This document shows, piece by piece, positions 16,810 to 24,546 of a DNA stretch of 64,000 nt; the stretch's first letter is position 1; each line of letters starts with the position of its first letter. This DNA is from Thiocapsa bogorovii (GTDB taxonomy: Bacteria; Pseudomonadota; Gammaproteobacteria; Chromatiales; Chromatiaceae). The stretch is taken from the NCBI RefSeq assembly GCF_021228795.1, contig NZ_CP089309.1, positions 1,488,001 to 1,552,000 of the forward strand, read 5' to 3'. Under the pieces are notes generated by a model that saw nothing but the letters and a program-made list of their open reading frames with translations, did no database searches and had not been told where the DNA came from. A program made the translations under genes and the position numbers.

Positions 16810-18240
16810 TCAGGGCATATGGTCGAGACCAATCTTGGATCCAGCGCGGGTGTTGGCATCTCCGGGGCGAAGAACCAACGGGAGGATCACGATGAGAGTT
16901 CCGACGAGGAGCAGGATCTCAAGTGCGTAGACGACATCGTACCCGACCCCCGGCCAAGCGAGATGCTCTCCGAAGACACCTCGATTCGCCATCCCCATGA
17001 CGACATCCCGCAAAATACCTCCGGCGGCGAAGGCAAGACCCATCGCGGTCGCCTGAACAGCCCCCCATGCGCCGAGCGCCAATCCGCTGAACCCGCCCTC
17101 GGCGAGCGCCATTGCAGCGGTCAAGGTTGCCACCATAAATAGCCCGCCCCCAAAACCGATCAGCCCGGCACCGGCCCGATACAGCCAAACCGCATCAAGT
17201 GGGGCGGACAGGATGACCGCGGCGAACGCGAGTATTCCGATCAGAGCGCCGACCGCCGCAATACGGTAGGGCTCGCTACCACGCCCCATCAGCCGTGCGG
17301 CAAGCACAAAGGCGAGTAACGATCCGGCGGCCCAGATCGCGTTGAGCGCGGTCGTCTGAGAGACACTGAGTCCGAGGATCTGACCGCCGTAAGGCTCCAG
17401 TAGGATGTCCTGCATCGTGAATCCGAAGGTCCCTAGCCCAACCACCACCAGTAACCGGCTGGCTCGCCCGCCGCGGGTAAAGTTGCGCCACGTCTCCATA
17501 AACGGCGGGCGCGGTGGCGGATTGGCCGCTCGCTGCTGGTCGATCGCCTCCTGCTTCCAGAGGGCAACAACGTTCAGAACAATCGTCGCCAAGGCAACAC
17601 CCTGGATGACCTGAATCAGCAGCTCGTTGCTGAAGTTCGTGAGCAGTTGCCCGAACAGGAGGGAGCTTGCCGCCCAAGCAGCCAGGAGGGTGACGTAGAG
17701 CAACGCCACGACGCGCGGACGCTTCTCCGGCGGCGAAAGATCGGTGGCAAGCGCCAAGCCCGCGGTTTGCGTCGTATGGAGCCCGGCGCCGACCAACAGG
17801 AAGGCAAGCGCAGCGCCCATCTGCCCGAGAACGTTGAACTGGTTATTGACATCGGCAAGGAGCAGCAGTGCGAACGGCATCATCGCGAATCCGCCGAACT
17901 GCATCATGCTTCCGAGCCAGATAAAGGGAATGCGGCGCAGGCCGAATGCAGAGTGGTGGTAATCCGAGCGATGGCCGATCAGCGCTCGCAGCGGCGCGAA
18001 AATCAGCGGAAGCGCCAGCATGAGCCCGACGAGCGACGCGGGCACGGCAAGCTCGACGACCATCACTCGATTCAGGGTTCCTTGCAGCAGCACCATCGCC
18101 ATGCCGACCGAGACCTGAAACAGCGACAAGCGCAGGATCTTGCGCAGCGGAAAATCAGCCGACGAGACATCGGAAAAAGGCAGTATCCGAGGCAGCAGCT
18201 CGCGCCAGGCTTGCGCCCAGGGATCGTCGTTACGACTCAT
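16810..18240 (-). CDS. pucC: PucC-type bacteriochlorophyll delivery/LH assembly protein (BCD-family MFS)
   Basis: 476 residues from ATG 18240 (MSRNDDPWAQAWRELLP), preceded by GGAG; the frame is open to 18336 but those codons lack a ribosome site. About twelve hydrophobic segments with the PucC/LhaA signatures FGLRRIPFIWLGS and GAGLHTTQTAGLALATDL. PucC-family proteins sit in the inner membrane and help insert LH2 pigments and subunits. It lies directly downstream of the first pucBABA block on the same strand, with about 370 bases between, and may be partly cotranscribed by read-through of the hairpin there. Confidence 0.93.
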   Translation of the reverse strand: MSRNDDPWAQAWRELLPRILPFSDVSSADFPLRKILRLSLFQVSVGMAMVLLQGTLNRVMVVELAVPASLVGLMLALPLIFAPLRALIGHRSDYHHSAFGLRRIPFIWLGSMMQFGGFAMMPFALLLLADVNNQFNVLGQMGAALAFLLVGAGLHTTQTAGLALATDLSPPEKRPRVVALLYVTLLAAWAASSLLFGQLLTNFSNELLIQVIQGVALATIVLNVVALWKQEAIDQQRAANPPPRPPFMETWRNFTRGGRASRLLVVVGLGTFGFTMQDILLEPYGGQILGLSVSQTTALNAIWAAGSLLAFVLAARLMGRGSEPYRIAAVGALIGILAFAAVILSAPLDAVWLYRAGAGLIGFGGGLFMVATLTAAMALAEGGFSGLALGAWGAVQATAMGLAFAAGGILRDVVMGMANRGVFGEHLAWPGVGYDVVYALEILLLVGTLIVILPLVLRPGDANTRAGSKIGLDHMP

Positions 18241-18578
18241 GCCGTGATCAGCTCCACATGTGAACGAGGCTGGGAAACAAGAGCGATGTCTTGAAGGACG
18301 GGGATTATCGCACTCGGTGCAGCAATGATCCACCATGCCCGGAACAGGACCGAAAGGCTGTAGGCCCGATCACGCGGGGCACGGCCAGGCATCGGACTCG
18401 CAGTCCTGAGGAGGGGTTGATTGCTCGACGGACGAGCGCCTTCGGGAGGGACGTCGGTTTCGGTCGGGGTCTGTGGATCGGCGATCATCGGTGTTTCGAA
18501 GGACGGGGTTGCCAGGTAGGACCATCCCCGCCCTTCGGGCACGATGGGCGCGCCGTGCGGCGCCGGCCCATCATCCTC
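18241..18578. other. Leader between pucA and pucC
   Basis: No gene that I can support. GATGGGC/GCCCATC at 18543-18572 can pair as a second stem beside the hairpin at 18579. Possible pucC promoter, not identified. Confidence 0.4.
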
Positions 18579-18600
18579 GGGGCTACGCGGCGGCAGCCCC
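18579..18600 (-). terminator. Hairpin after pucBABA block 1
   Basis: GGGGCT-N10-AGCCCC, 15 bases beyond the last pucA stop. No clear T-tract, so it may be a transcript-stabilising or attenuating hairpin rather than a strict terminator; such hairpins commonly protect puc mRNA. Confidence 0.5.
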
Positions 18601-18614
18601 GTCACGCGTAGGCA

Positions 18615-18773
18615 TCAAGCCCAGCCGAATCCCATCTGGAACACGACGGCATGCAGCACCAGCGCGATGATCAGCAACATGAAGAAGATCGGCATCAGCC
18701 AAGTTGCGGGGTTCAGAACCAACCACACCTTCCAATCGTCTTCCGGGTTTTTCGGTTTTGCGATTTCGCTCAT
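18615..18773 (-). CDS. pucA: LH2 antenna alpha polypeptide, block 1, second pair
   Basis: 52 residues. One membrane helix with the bacteriochlorophyll-binding His in LVLHAVVFQ, preceded by the alpha hallmark VWLVLNPATWLMP. The protein has a short C-terminus (QMGFGWA), unlike the Pro/Ala-rich tail of the other alpha type in this region. It lies 28 bases after its beta partner. Identical to the copy at 20076. Confidence 0.95.
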   Translation of the reverse strand: MSEIAKPKNPEDDWKVWLVLNPATWLMPIFFMLLIIALVLHAVVFQMGFGWA

Positions 18774-18801
18774 GATCTTGTTCTCGTCGAGGTCGGGTTA
18801 A

Positions 18802-18942
18802 TTAGAACCAAGGATTGGCAGCGATAATGAACAGATGCACCAATGCGGCAAGGCCGACATACGCGGTGTAGGTGATCTTGAACTGCTCGTGGAATTCCTT
18901 CGCTTGTTGTTCGGTCAAACCCGACAAGGATTGCTCGGCCAT
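18802..18942 (-). CDS. pucB: LH2 antenna beta polypeptide, block 1, second pair
   Basis: 46 residues, MAEQSLSGLTEQQAKEFHEQ leading into a single helix; the B850-type His is in LAALVHLFIIAANPWF, and His18 near the membrane face is the expected second conserved histidine. Ends NPWF like all four betas here. Shorter by one residue than the beta at 20673. Too short for most gene finders but certain by family signature. Confidence 0.95.
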   Translation of the reverse strand: MAEQSLSGLTEQQAKEFHEQFKITYTAYVGLAALVHLFIIAANPWF

Positions 18943-19004
18943 CGATGTATCTCCGATAGAGAGGTGTATGAGGGCGCCGCGTCAGAAATCGGCAGCCAAG
19001 TGTC

Positions 19005-19199
19005 TTATTGAGCAGGCGCTTCCACGGCGACCGGGGCAGCCGGCGTCCAGGCATTGCCCGGCAGCGAGAAGGCGTAGACGTGAACGGCAAGGGCGATGAC
19101 CAGCAGCGCGGCAAACATCGGGATCAGCCAAGTTGCGGGGTTCAGCACCAGCCAAATCCGATAGTCCTGTTCAAGAGGCTTATAATTCATGACGTTCAT
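19005..19199 (-). CDS. pucA: LH2 antenna alpha polypeptide, block 1, first pair
   Basis: 64 residues. MNVMNYKPLEQDYRIWLVLN starts an alpha chain; the ligand His is in ALAVHVYAF. A Pro/Ala-rich tail (PAAPVAVEAPAQ) distinguishes it from the 52-residue alpha downstream. The start has GAGAGG just upstream. Its copy at 20466 differs only at the start (VMNYK here, VFDYK there). Confidence 0.95.
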   Translation of the reverse strand: MNVMNYKPLEQDYRIWLVLNPATWLIPMFAALLVIALAVHVYAFSLPGNAWTPAAPVAVEAPAQ

Positions 19200-19213
19200 T
19201 TAGGCCTCTCCTC

Positions 19214-19348
19214 TCAGAACCAGGGGTTGGCTGCAATGATGAACAGATGCACCAGCGCGGCAAGGCCGACATACGCGGTGTAGGTGATCTTGAACTGCTC
19301 GTGAAACTCTTTCGCCTGCTGTTCGGTGAGACCCGAAGGATTTGCCAT
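19214..19348 (-). CDS. pucB: LH2 antenna beta polypeptide, block 1, first pair
   Basis: 44 residues, MANPSGLTEQQAKEFHEQ then the same helix and NPWF end as the other betas. First gene after the promoter at 19496-19523. The frame continues upstream to 19420 without support; ATG 19348 gives the family start. It stops with TGA, whereas the other three betas end with TAA. Confidence 0.95.
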   Translation of the reverse strand: MANPSGLTEQQAKEFHEQFKITYTAYVGLAALVHLFIIAANPWF

Positions 19349-19491
19349 GAGTTGAACTCCTTGATATGAGCTGCTGATACCGCCGCTTCGTTGGAAACGG
19401 TCGGTGACACGTGGGTGCATTGACCGCCACCCGATTCTCTGTGCCCGATCGCGCCAGGCTTGAAAACGTCGTAATGACCAGAGATCTTGTG

Positions 19492-19523
19492 TGTCATCTT
19501 AGCTTTACATTCGACAATGTCAA
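19492..19523 (-). promoter_or_regulatory. puc block 1 promoter with PpsR/CrtJ-type site
   Basis: On the minus strand TTGACA (19523-19518), a 16-base spacer and TAAGAT (19501-19496). The site TGT-N12-ACA at 19492-19509 matches the PpsR/CrtJ consensus and covers the -10 element, which suits repression by oxygen and light. The leader to the first beta gene is about 145 bases. Confidence 0.75.
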
Positions 19524-20010
19524 GGCAATTGGACAAATAACTTTGCCGATGTGGCGAAAAAGCGCACATCTAAATAGATTTCAATATGTTGGAAAGTCAG
19601 GACCGGCATCCCGAGCAAAGGATCGGGCGCGGCAGCCCTGGTCCCGGGGATTTCACATCGGGCTTGGCCTAGGGGGAACCGCGCCAAAAGGGCGCGCGCA
19701 CGCACGTCGGCAAAGGATTAGGACTACAGACGACCGGCACACCAGGGGAGTGCGAAGACAACGCAAGGCAGGTTGAGGTGGCCGCGGAGACCGAGCGTAG
19801 CGGGCGCAGCGAGCAGGTTCCACCGCAGCACAAGCGGCGATATCGGAGGCAAAAAGCGGAGGAGATGGGGGCGAGCCCGAACGAGTTCCGAGCAATTGAC
19901 CGGAGGTCAAAACGTCGATCGTCTTGGCCTGGAAATTGAGGACTCAAAAACAAGATGCGGCGGGTGTGAGCGGCAGATCTGTCGCTCACTACCCGCCGTC
20001 GACGACAGGC
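19524..20010. other. Gene-free spacer between the two puc blocks
   Basis: About 490 bases with no recognisable gene on either strand. Frames here are short, lack ribosome sites and have no family resemblance. Confidence 0.5.
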
Positions 20011-20039
20011 GCGCCGTGCGGCGCCGGCCCATCGTCCTC

Positions 20040-20061
20040 GGGGCTACGCGGCGGCAGCCCC
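20040..20061 (-). terminator. Hairpin after pucBABA block 2
   Basis: GGGGCT-N10-AGCCCC, 15 bases beyond the last alpha stop; identical to the hairpin at 18579. No strong T-tract. Confidence 0.5.
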
Positions 20062-20075
20062 GTCACGCGTAGGCA

Positions 20076-20234
20076 TCAAGCCCAGCCGAATCCCATCTGG
20101 AACACGACGGCATGCAGCACCAGCGCGATGATCAGCAACATGAAGAAGATCGGCATCAGCCAAGTTGCGGGGTTCAGAACCAACCACACCTTCCAATCGT
20201 CTTCCGGGTTTTTCGGTTTTGCGATTTCGCTCAT
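20076..20234 (-). CDS. pucA: LH2 antenna alpha polypeptide, block 2, second pair
   Basis: 52 residues, identical in protein to the copy at 18615, with LVLNPATWLMP and the pigment-binding His in LVLHAVVFQ. Last gene of the second block; 28 bases after its beta partner. Confidence 0.95.
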   Translation of the reverse strand: MSEIAKPKNPEDDWKVWLVLNPATWLMPIFFMLLIIALVLHAVVFQMGFGWA

Positions 20235-20262
20235 GATCTTGTTCTCGTCGAGGTCGGGTTAA

Positions 20263-20403
20263 TTAGAACCAAGGATTGGCAGCGATAATGAACAGATGCA
20301 CCAATGCGGCAAGGCCGACATACGCGGTGTAGGTGATCTTGAACTGCTCGTGAAATTCCTTCGCTTGTTGTTCGGTCAAACCCGACAAGGATTGCTCGGC
20401 CAT
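20263..20403 (-). CDS. pucB: LH2 antenna beta polypeptide, block 2, second pair
   Basis: 46 residues, the same protein as at 18802 apart from at most silent changes (a GGAATT/GAAATT difference near 20350). Helix with His in LAALVHLFII, NPWF end. Stop is TAA at 20263. Confidence 0.95.
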   Translation of the reverse strand: MAEQSLSGLTEQQAKEFHEQFKITYTAYVGLAALVHLFIIAANPWF

Positions 20404-20465
20404 CGATGTATCTCCGATAGAGAGGTGTATGAGGGCGCCGCGTCAGAAATCGGCAGCCAAGTGTC

Positions 20466-20660
20466 TTATTGAGCAGGTGCTTCCACGGCGACCGGGGCAG
20501 CCGGCGTCCAGGCATTGCCCGGCAGCGAGAAGGCGTAGACGTGAACGGCAAGGGCGATGACCAGCAGCGCGGCAAACATCGGGATCAGCCAAGTTGCGGG
20601 GTTCAGCACCAGCCAAATCCGATAGTCCTGCTCAAGAGGTTTGTAGTCGAATACGTTCAT
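20466..20660 (-). CDS. pucA: LH2 antenna alpha polypeptide, block 2, first pair
   Basis: 64 residues, MNVFDYKPLEQDYRIWLVLN, with the His in ALAVHVYAF and the PAAPVAVEAPAQ tail. Differs from the block 1 copy at two N-terminal residues. GAGAGAT lies just before the start. Confidence 0.95.
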   Translation of the reverse strand: MNVFDYKPLEQDYRIWLVLNPATWLIPMFAALLVIALAVHVYAFSLPGNAWTPAAPVAVEAPAQ

Positions 20661-20672
20661 GGATCTCTCCTC

Positions 20673-20816
20673 TTAGAACCAGGGGTTGGCTGCAATGATG
20701 AACAGATGCACCAGCGCGGCAAGGCCGACATACGCGGTGTAGGTGATCTTGAACTGCTCGTGAAACTCTTTCGCCTGCTGCTCGGTTAAACCCGAAAGGC
20801 TTGCTTGCTCAGCCAT
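20673..20816 (-). CDS. pucB: LH2 antenna beta polypeptide, block 2, first pair
   Basis: 47 residues, MAEQASLSGLTEQQAKEFHE followed by the shared helix and NPWF. First gene behind the second puc promoter. Its N-terminus differs from that of the corresponding block 1 gene, marking the end of the duplicated block. Confidence 0.95.
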   Translation of the reverse strand: MAEQASLSGLTEQQAKEFHEQFKITYTAYVGLAALVHLFIIAANPWF

Positions 20817-20958
20817 GGTTTAAGCTCCGTCGTGAGAATGTGTAATTGCGCCGCCGATATCGATCGGGGGGCAGACCTCCGTGGCACCGACTACCTCCAC
20901 GAAACACGCTTGCGTTCCTTATCTCCCGGAACGTTCGGACTGACTTGCTGTCCTTGTG

Positions 20959-20990
20959 TGTCATCTTAGCTTGACAGCTTTAGATGTCAA
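20959..20990 (-). promoter_or_regulatory. puc block 2 promoter with PpsR/CrtJ-type site
   Basis: On the minus strand TTGACA (20990-20985), 16-base spacer, TAAGAT (20968-20963). TGT-N12-ACA at 20959-20976 covers the -10. The -10 and the bases downstream are the same as in block 1, while the spacer differs, so the regulatory core has been conserved although the surrounding leader has diverged. Confidence 0.75.
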
Positions 20991-21168
20991 GTTCCTTTTA
21001 CATAAAAAAAGAAGGGAAAGATCGGAACGTCGGCAGGGCTCGATTCAGCGAACGCGGGCGCAGCCCGCACGCGGCATCGGGCCGCATGCGTCCGAGGTTT
21101 CGGCTCACGGGGCGAAGAGGGGACGGCGGGCGGGGCGGTGGGCGAAAATCCGCCCACGCGAGATCGAC

Positions 21169-21618
21169 TCAGAGAACGGACCGCAAATAGCGAAACAGCA
21201 ATCCGAGGGCATAGATTGCAGCGAAGGCCACCACAGCGACCTTCAGCATGTAGAGAACCATCGTTTTGAACGGACGCAGGCTGTCGAGCGGCGTGGCCAC
21301 GAGCTCAGTGCCCCCGTCCTCCACATCGCGGCCGGTAGCCTCCGCGGACGACTCTCGCGGGGACTCTTGGATCGACGCGCCGCCCCCACCGGCCCGCGGC
21401 TCCGCCTGCACGAGCTGGTACGGCGAGGTATTGGCAATCTTGAAGAACTGGATCTCGGCATCCTCGCCTTCGCGTTCGATCACGACCAGCTCGGTCCCTA
21501 GGCCGAGTCCCTGGTCGGACGCGAATTCCAGAGCGAACGCCTCGGCCGTTTCCGCCTCCCCCTTGGCCTCCCATGACTTGGGCTTATCCGGCCAGGTTCT
21601 CTTTGCAGCGTATTTCAC
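21169..21618 (-). CDS. Membrane-anchored protein of unknown function
   Basis: 149 residues from a GTG at 21618, which has GGGAG nine bases before it; the frame is open to 21786 but without a better start. Acidic, soluble N-terminal part (KYAAKRTWPDKPKSWEAK.. ELVVIEREGEDAEIQFFKI), a Gly/Ser-rich linker near residue 85 and one C-terminal membrane helix, MVLYMLKVAVVAFAAIYALG, ending RYLRSVL. Looks like a tail-anchored inner-membrane protein. Between puc block 2 and bacterioferritin on the same strand; no family recognised. Confidence 0.65.
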   Translation of the reverse strand: MKYAAKRTWPDKPKSWEAKGEAETAEAFALEFASDQGLGLGTELVVIEREGEDAEIQFFKIANTSPYQLVQAEPRAGGGGASIQESPRESSAEATGRDVEDGGTELVATPLDSLRPFKTMVLYMLKVAVVAFAAIYALGLLFRYLRSVL

Positions 21619-21856
21619 AGATGTCTTCTCCCGACAGACCGACGTTGAAGCCGGGAGGCGCCTCGGATGGGCGTCTCCCCAAAGACTGCGGGGAATTGTA
21701 TGGCTGGACCCTACGCTTGTCACCGACCCGCCCGGCGGCTCGGCAGTTTCCTTGTCAATCCCGGTCCTCGCAGAGGACCGAAACATCGGGGCATGACCGG
21801 GGACAGGTTGTCCTTTCTTGATCCTCCCCGATCGTCGGCGGAGGATCAGATCTGGC

Positions 21857-22342
21857 TTAGGCCGAACCGGACGGAGTCATCTGCGACTGGAGGTAGTTCT
21901 CGAGACCCACCCGCTCGATCAAGCCCAATTGTTGCTCGAGCCAGTCGGCATGGTCCTCTTCGGTGTCTTTGAGCAGCTGCAGCAGAACGGTACGGGTCTG
22001 GAAATCCTTGTGCTGCTCACAACAGACGATGGCATCCTTCAGCGCTGCAGCGACCTCGTACTCGACCTGAAGATCGTTGGCCAACATCTCCGGCACGTTC
22101 GCGCCGACGCGCAGGCCGTCGCGCTGGCTCAGATCGGGCGTAGCCTCCAGAAACAGCATGCGCCGGATCAACAGCGTGGCGTGCTCCTTCTCCTCCGTAG
22201 CCTCATGCTCGATGCGCGCGAACAGCTTGGCGAAACCCCAGTCCTCGTACATGAGCGAGTGGATAAAGTACTGATCGATCGCAGCCAACTCGTTGGAGAG
22301 TAGGCGCTGGAGGTGGGCGATGACTTCGGGGTGACCTTTCAT
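21857..22342 (-). CDS. bfr: Bacterioferritin, ferroxidase-type subunit without haem ligand
   Basis: 161 residues. The di-iron ferroxidase ligands are all there: Glu in LLSNELAAIDQYF, the E..H pair in EEKEHATLL, Glu in DLQVEYE and the E..H pair in DTEEDHADW. The haem-binding Met52 of E. coli Bfr is replaced by Lys (EEKEH against EMKH). So this chain should oxidise iron but not bind haem. It follows the second bfr gene by 25 bases and complements it. Confidence 0.93.
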   Translation of the reverse strand: MKGHPEVIAHLQRLLSNELAAIDQYFIHSLMYEDWGFAKLFARIEHEATEEKEHATLLIRRMLFLEATPDLSQRDGLRVGANVPEMLANDLQVEYEVAAALKDAIVCCEQHKDFQTRTVLLQLLKDTEEDHADWLEQQLGLIERVGLENYLQSQMTPSGSA

Positions 22343-22367
22343 GTTTGGATCTCCGGGGCTGCGGTGG

Positions 22368-22832
22368 TCAGATGGCCGACTCAAGATAGTTCGGCAACCC
22401 GACGCTCGCGATCAGTGAAAGTTGGGTCTCGATCCAGTCGATTCGCTCTTCGCTCGATTCCTGAATCTCTTCGAGGTGATGCCGGCTTACGAAATCCCCC
22501 TGCTGCTCGCAGTGTGCGATGGCGCTGGCCAGGGCCTCGCGGTAGCGCAGCTCCATCGTAAGATTGCCGTGCAGGATCTCGGGAACGTTCTCGCCGATCA
22601 GCAGCTTGCCGAGGTCCTGGAGGTTCGGCAACCCTTCCAGAAAGAGGACCCGCTCGACGATCGTGTCGGCCTCCTTCATGGTCTCGATCGAGGCATGGTA
22701 GACCCGTTTCTCCAGCGTCTTAAAGCCCCAGTTGCCGAGCATCCGCGCGTGCAGGAAATACTGATTGATCGCGGTCAGCGCTTCCTTGAGCACCGCGTTG
22801 TGATGCTGATTGATGGAGGGTTGGGATTTCAT
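22368..22832 (-). CDS. bfr: Bacterioferritin, haem-binding subunit with lost ferroxidase site
   Basis: 154 residues. Met is kept at the haem position ([18 protein letters not shown]), but the ferroxidase ligands next to it are changed: Glu51 to Thr, His54 to Glu, and the last E..H pair to Ser..Arg (SSEERIDW). This is the reverse of the downstream chain, as in known two-subunit bacterioferritins. Start ATG 22832 ([11 protein letters not shown]) with AGGTCGAG upstream. Divergent from bfd, 110 bases apart. Confidence 0.93.
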   Translation of the reverse strand: MKSQPSINQHHNAVLKEALTAINQYFLHARMLGNWGFKTLEKRVYHASIETMKEADTIVERVLFLEGLPNLQDLGKLLIGENVPEILHGNLTMELRYREALASAIAHCEQQGDFVSRHHLEEIQESSEERIDWIETQLSLIASVGLPNYLESAI

Positions 22833-22880
22833 CTGGACTCGACCTTTGGAAATTGACTGAAGAGGCAACACAAAACTATC

Positions 22881-22910
22881 TTGACACAAATACGAATCAT
22901 TCCTATCATT
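22881..22910 (+). promoter_or_regulatory. bfd promoter with Fur-like box
   Basis: TTGACA at 22881-22886, an exact 17-base spacer and TATCAT at 22904-22909. The spacer and -10 are covered by a Fur-like box (AAATACGAATCATTCCTATC from 22888), related to those before the porin and hemP. Repression under iron plenty is expected. It may also affect the divergent bfr genes. Confidence 0.75.
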
Positions 22911-22942
22911 TTCTCAACACGCACGAGTTTCGAGGAAGTCTC

Positions 22943-23146
22943 ATGTACGTATGCGTTTGCAGAGCCGTCACCGAGCGCCAGATCATCGCGGCGGCGGAGC
23001 GAGGTGCAGAACGACTCTCCGACCTGAGGAAGGAATTAGGCGTGCCCGGCGATTGCGGTCGCTGCGGGAGTTGCGCAAACGCGTTGTTGCGGCAGGTGCT
23101 CGAGAACCGCCGCTCCGAACCCGCAATGGCCGCCGCTGCCTTTTAG
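22943..23146 (+). CDS. bfd: Bacterioferritin-associated ferredoxin
   Basis: 67 residues. [2Fe-2S] ligands Cys4 and Cys6 (MYVCVCRAVTERQI) and Cys38 and Cys41 (GDCGRCGSC). Bfd reduces the haem of bacterioferritin to release stored iron, so divergence from the two bfr genes and the Fur-like promoter fit. GAGGAAG lies 8 bases before the ATG. Confidence 0.95.
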   Translation: MYVCVCRAVTERQIIAAAERGAERLSDLRKELGVPGDCGRCGSCANALLRQVLENRRSEPAMAAAAF

Positions 23147-23436
23147 TCACCTCACGGCTCCTAACTCGGTTCAGCGCGATTCTTATGGAGCGGTTTCTTC
23201 GGTGGGATCCAGAGCGGCAAATCATCGAGACGCGACCGTCCACGAAGGAGGTGACGTCGAAACGCGTCGCTTCAAGTGCCCAACGGCGACACCGGAGATT
23301 CACGACGCTCCGAGGACCGTAAACGGACCGACGCCAAGAAAGCCTGCAACACCTGCGCAGACTTCGCTGTGTCGCGTTGATCGACGTGCGATGCCGACGC
23401 AGGCCGCGCGGCACCGGAATTGTCGCTTGATTCAAT
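23147..23436. other. Gene-free stretch after bfd
   Basis: About 290 bases without a recognisable gene. Overlapping short frames on both strands lack starts with ribosome sites. Confidence 0.5.
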
Positions 23437-23462
23437 GACGGCGACGCGATCGCGTCGCCGTC
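23437..23462 (-). terminator. Perfect 26-bp palindrome after the peroxidase gene
   Basis: GACGGCGACGCGA followed by its exact reverse complement, 20 bases past the stop of the cytochrome c peroxidase gene. Very stable stem; no clear T-run. It may serve both the peroxidase gene and bfd, which converge here. Confidence 0.55.
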
Positions 23463-23481
23463 CGTCAACAAGCCCCGCCCT

Positions 23482-24546
23482 CTAGTTCGAAACGGGTAAC
23501 GCCGAAAGGTCGGGGCGCGGCGTCTCGGCCGTCTCCACCGGCAGGATCGGATACTCGATCCTCGGCTGTTCTCCGGTCAGCGAATGCAGGAAGGCGACGA
23601 TCTGCGCCGCCTCCTCGTCGGAGATCTCGGTCCCGAGCTGAGCGGTTCCCATCAGAGCGACGGCCGCACCCAAATCCCAGACCGCACCTGAATGGAAATA
23701 AGGCGCCGTCAAGGCGATGTTGCGGAGGGGCCCGGCGCGGAAGACGTACTCGTCAGACACCGTTTTGGTCACCTCGAAGCGGCCCTTGTCGCCAGGGGGA
23801 AGGATATCGGCACCCGGCTTGGTGATGAGACCGAACGGGAAGTAGTCCTGCCCTCCGAGGTTGACGCCGGAGTGGCAGGCACTGCAGCCCTTTTCGATGT
23901 AAAGATCAAGACCCTGCTTCTGCTCGTGCGTCATGGCCGCATCGTTGCCTTCGATCCAATCATCGAAGGGCGAGCCCGGCGTGACCAAGGTCACTTCGAA
24001 GGCCTCGATGGCCTTGGCCATATTGTCGAAGGTGACCGGATCCGGCTCGTTCGGAAACGCCTTGGTAAAGCGCTCGACATACTCGGGGATGCTCTTGAGC
24101 GTGACGACAACGTTTCCCGGCTTGTTCGCCATCTCCACTCCGGCCTGGACCGGCCCCTTGGCCTGCTCCTTGAGATCCTCGGCCCGGCCGTCCCAAAATT
24201 GCGCCGCGTTGAATACGGCATTCAGCACGGTCGGTGAATTCCTGGGCCCCGTCTGCCAACCGTGGCCGACGGATGTCGGGAGGTTGTCGTCACCGCCCAT
24301 GCCGAGGTTGTGGCAGGTGTTGCAGCTGATGACCCCGCTTGCCGACAGACGCGGATCCATGAACAACATGCGTCCGAGATCGACTTTTTCCCGCGTGACG
24401 GGATTGCCTGCAACCTCGGGCACGCCGGCGGGGATCGGAAGCAGTCCCGCGGATTTCGCCTTCTCGCGCAGAGCCGAATCGTCCGCCGCCGCCTGGGTCG
24501 CAACGAACCCGATCGAGACGGCCAAGGCGATTATTGTCTTCGTCAT
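23482..24546 (-). CDS. Dihaem cytochrome c peroxidase (MauG/CcpA superfamily)
   Basis: 354 residues from ATG 24546; a signal peptide (MTKTIIALAVSIGFVATQAA) directs it to the periplasm. Two haem-c motifs, CNTCH at residues 75-79 and CSACH at 221-225. LGRMLFMDPRLS, NSPTVLNAVF, FWDGRAEDLKEQAKGPV and FRAGPLRNIALTAPYFHSG are standard peroxidase signatures. It reduces H2O2 with electrons from small c-type cytochromes. GAAGAGGA precedes the start. Stands alone. Confidence 0.93.
   Translation of the reverse strand: MTKTIIALAVSIGFVATQAAADDSALREKAKSAGLLPIPAGVPEVAGNPVTREKVDLGRMLFMDPRLSASGVISCNTCHNLGMGGDDNLPTSVGHGWQTGPRNSPTVLNAVFNAAQFWDGRAEDLKEQAKGPVQAGVEMANKPGNVVVTLKSIPEYVERFTKAFPNEPDPVTFDNMAKAIEAFEVTLVTPGSPFDDWIEGNDAAMTHEQKQGLDLYIEKGCSACHSGVNLGGQDYFPFGLITKPGADILPPGDKGRFEVTKTVSDEYVFRAGPLRNIALTAPYFHSGAVWDLGAAVALMGTAQLGTEISDEEAAQIVAFLHSLTGEQPRIEYPILPVETAETPRPDLSALPVSN

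Larger units (their letters stand above)
18550..19323. repeat. Duplicated pucBABA block, copy 1
   Basis: About 775 bp that repeats at 20011-20784 with a constant offset of 1461 bases and only a handful of differences (for example near 18889 and 19018, and around the first alpha start at 19185-19205). The repeat begins just beyond the terminator hairpin and ends inside the first beta gene, whose N-terminus differs between copies. Confidence 0.9.
20011..20784. repeat. Duplicated pucBABA block, copy 2
   Basis: Copy of 18550-19323, offset 1461 bases. Both blocks keep four genes in the order beta-alpha-beta-alpha, so the duplication is recent or is kept alike by gene conversion. Confidence 0.9.
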
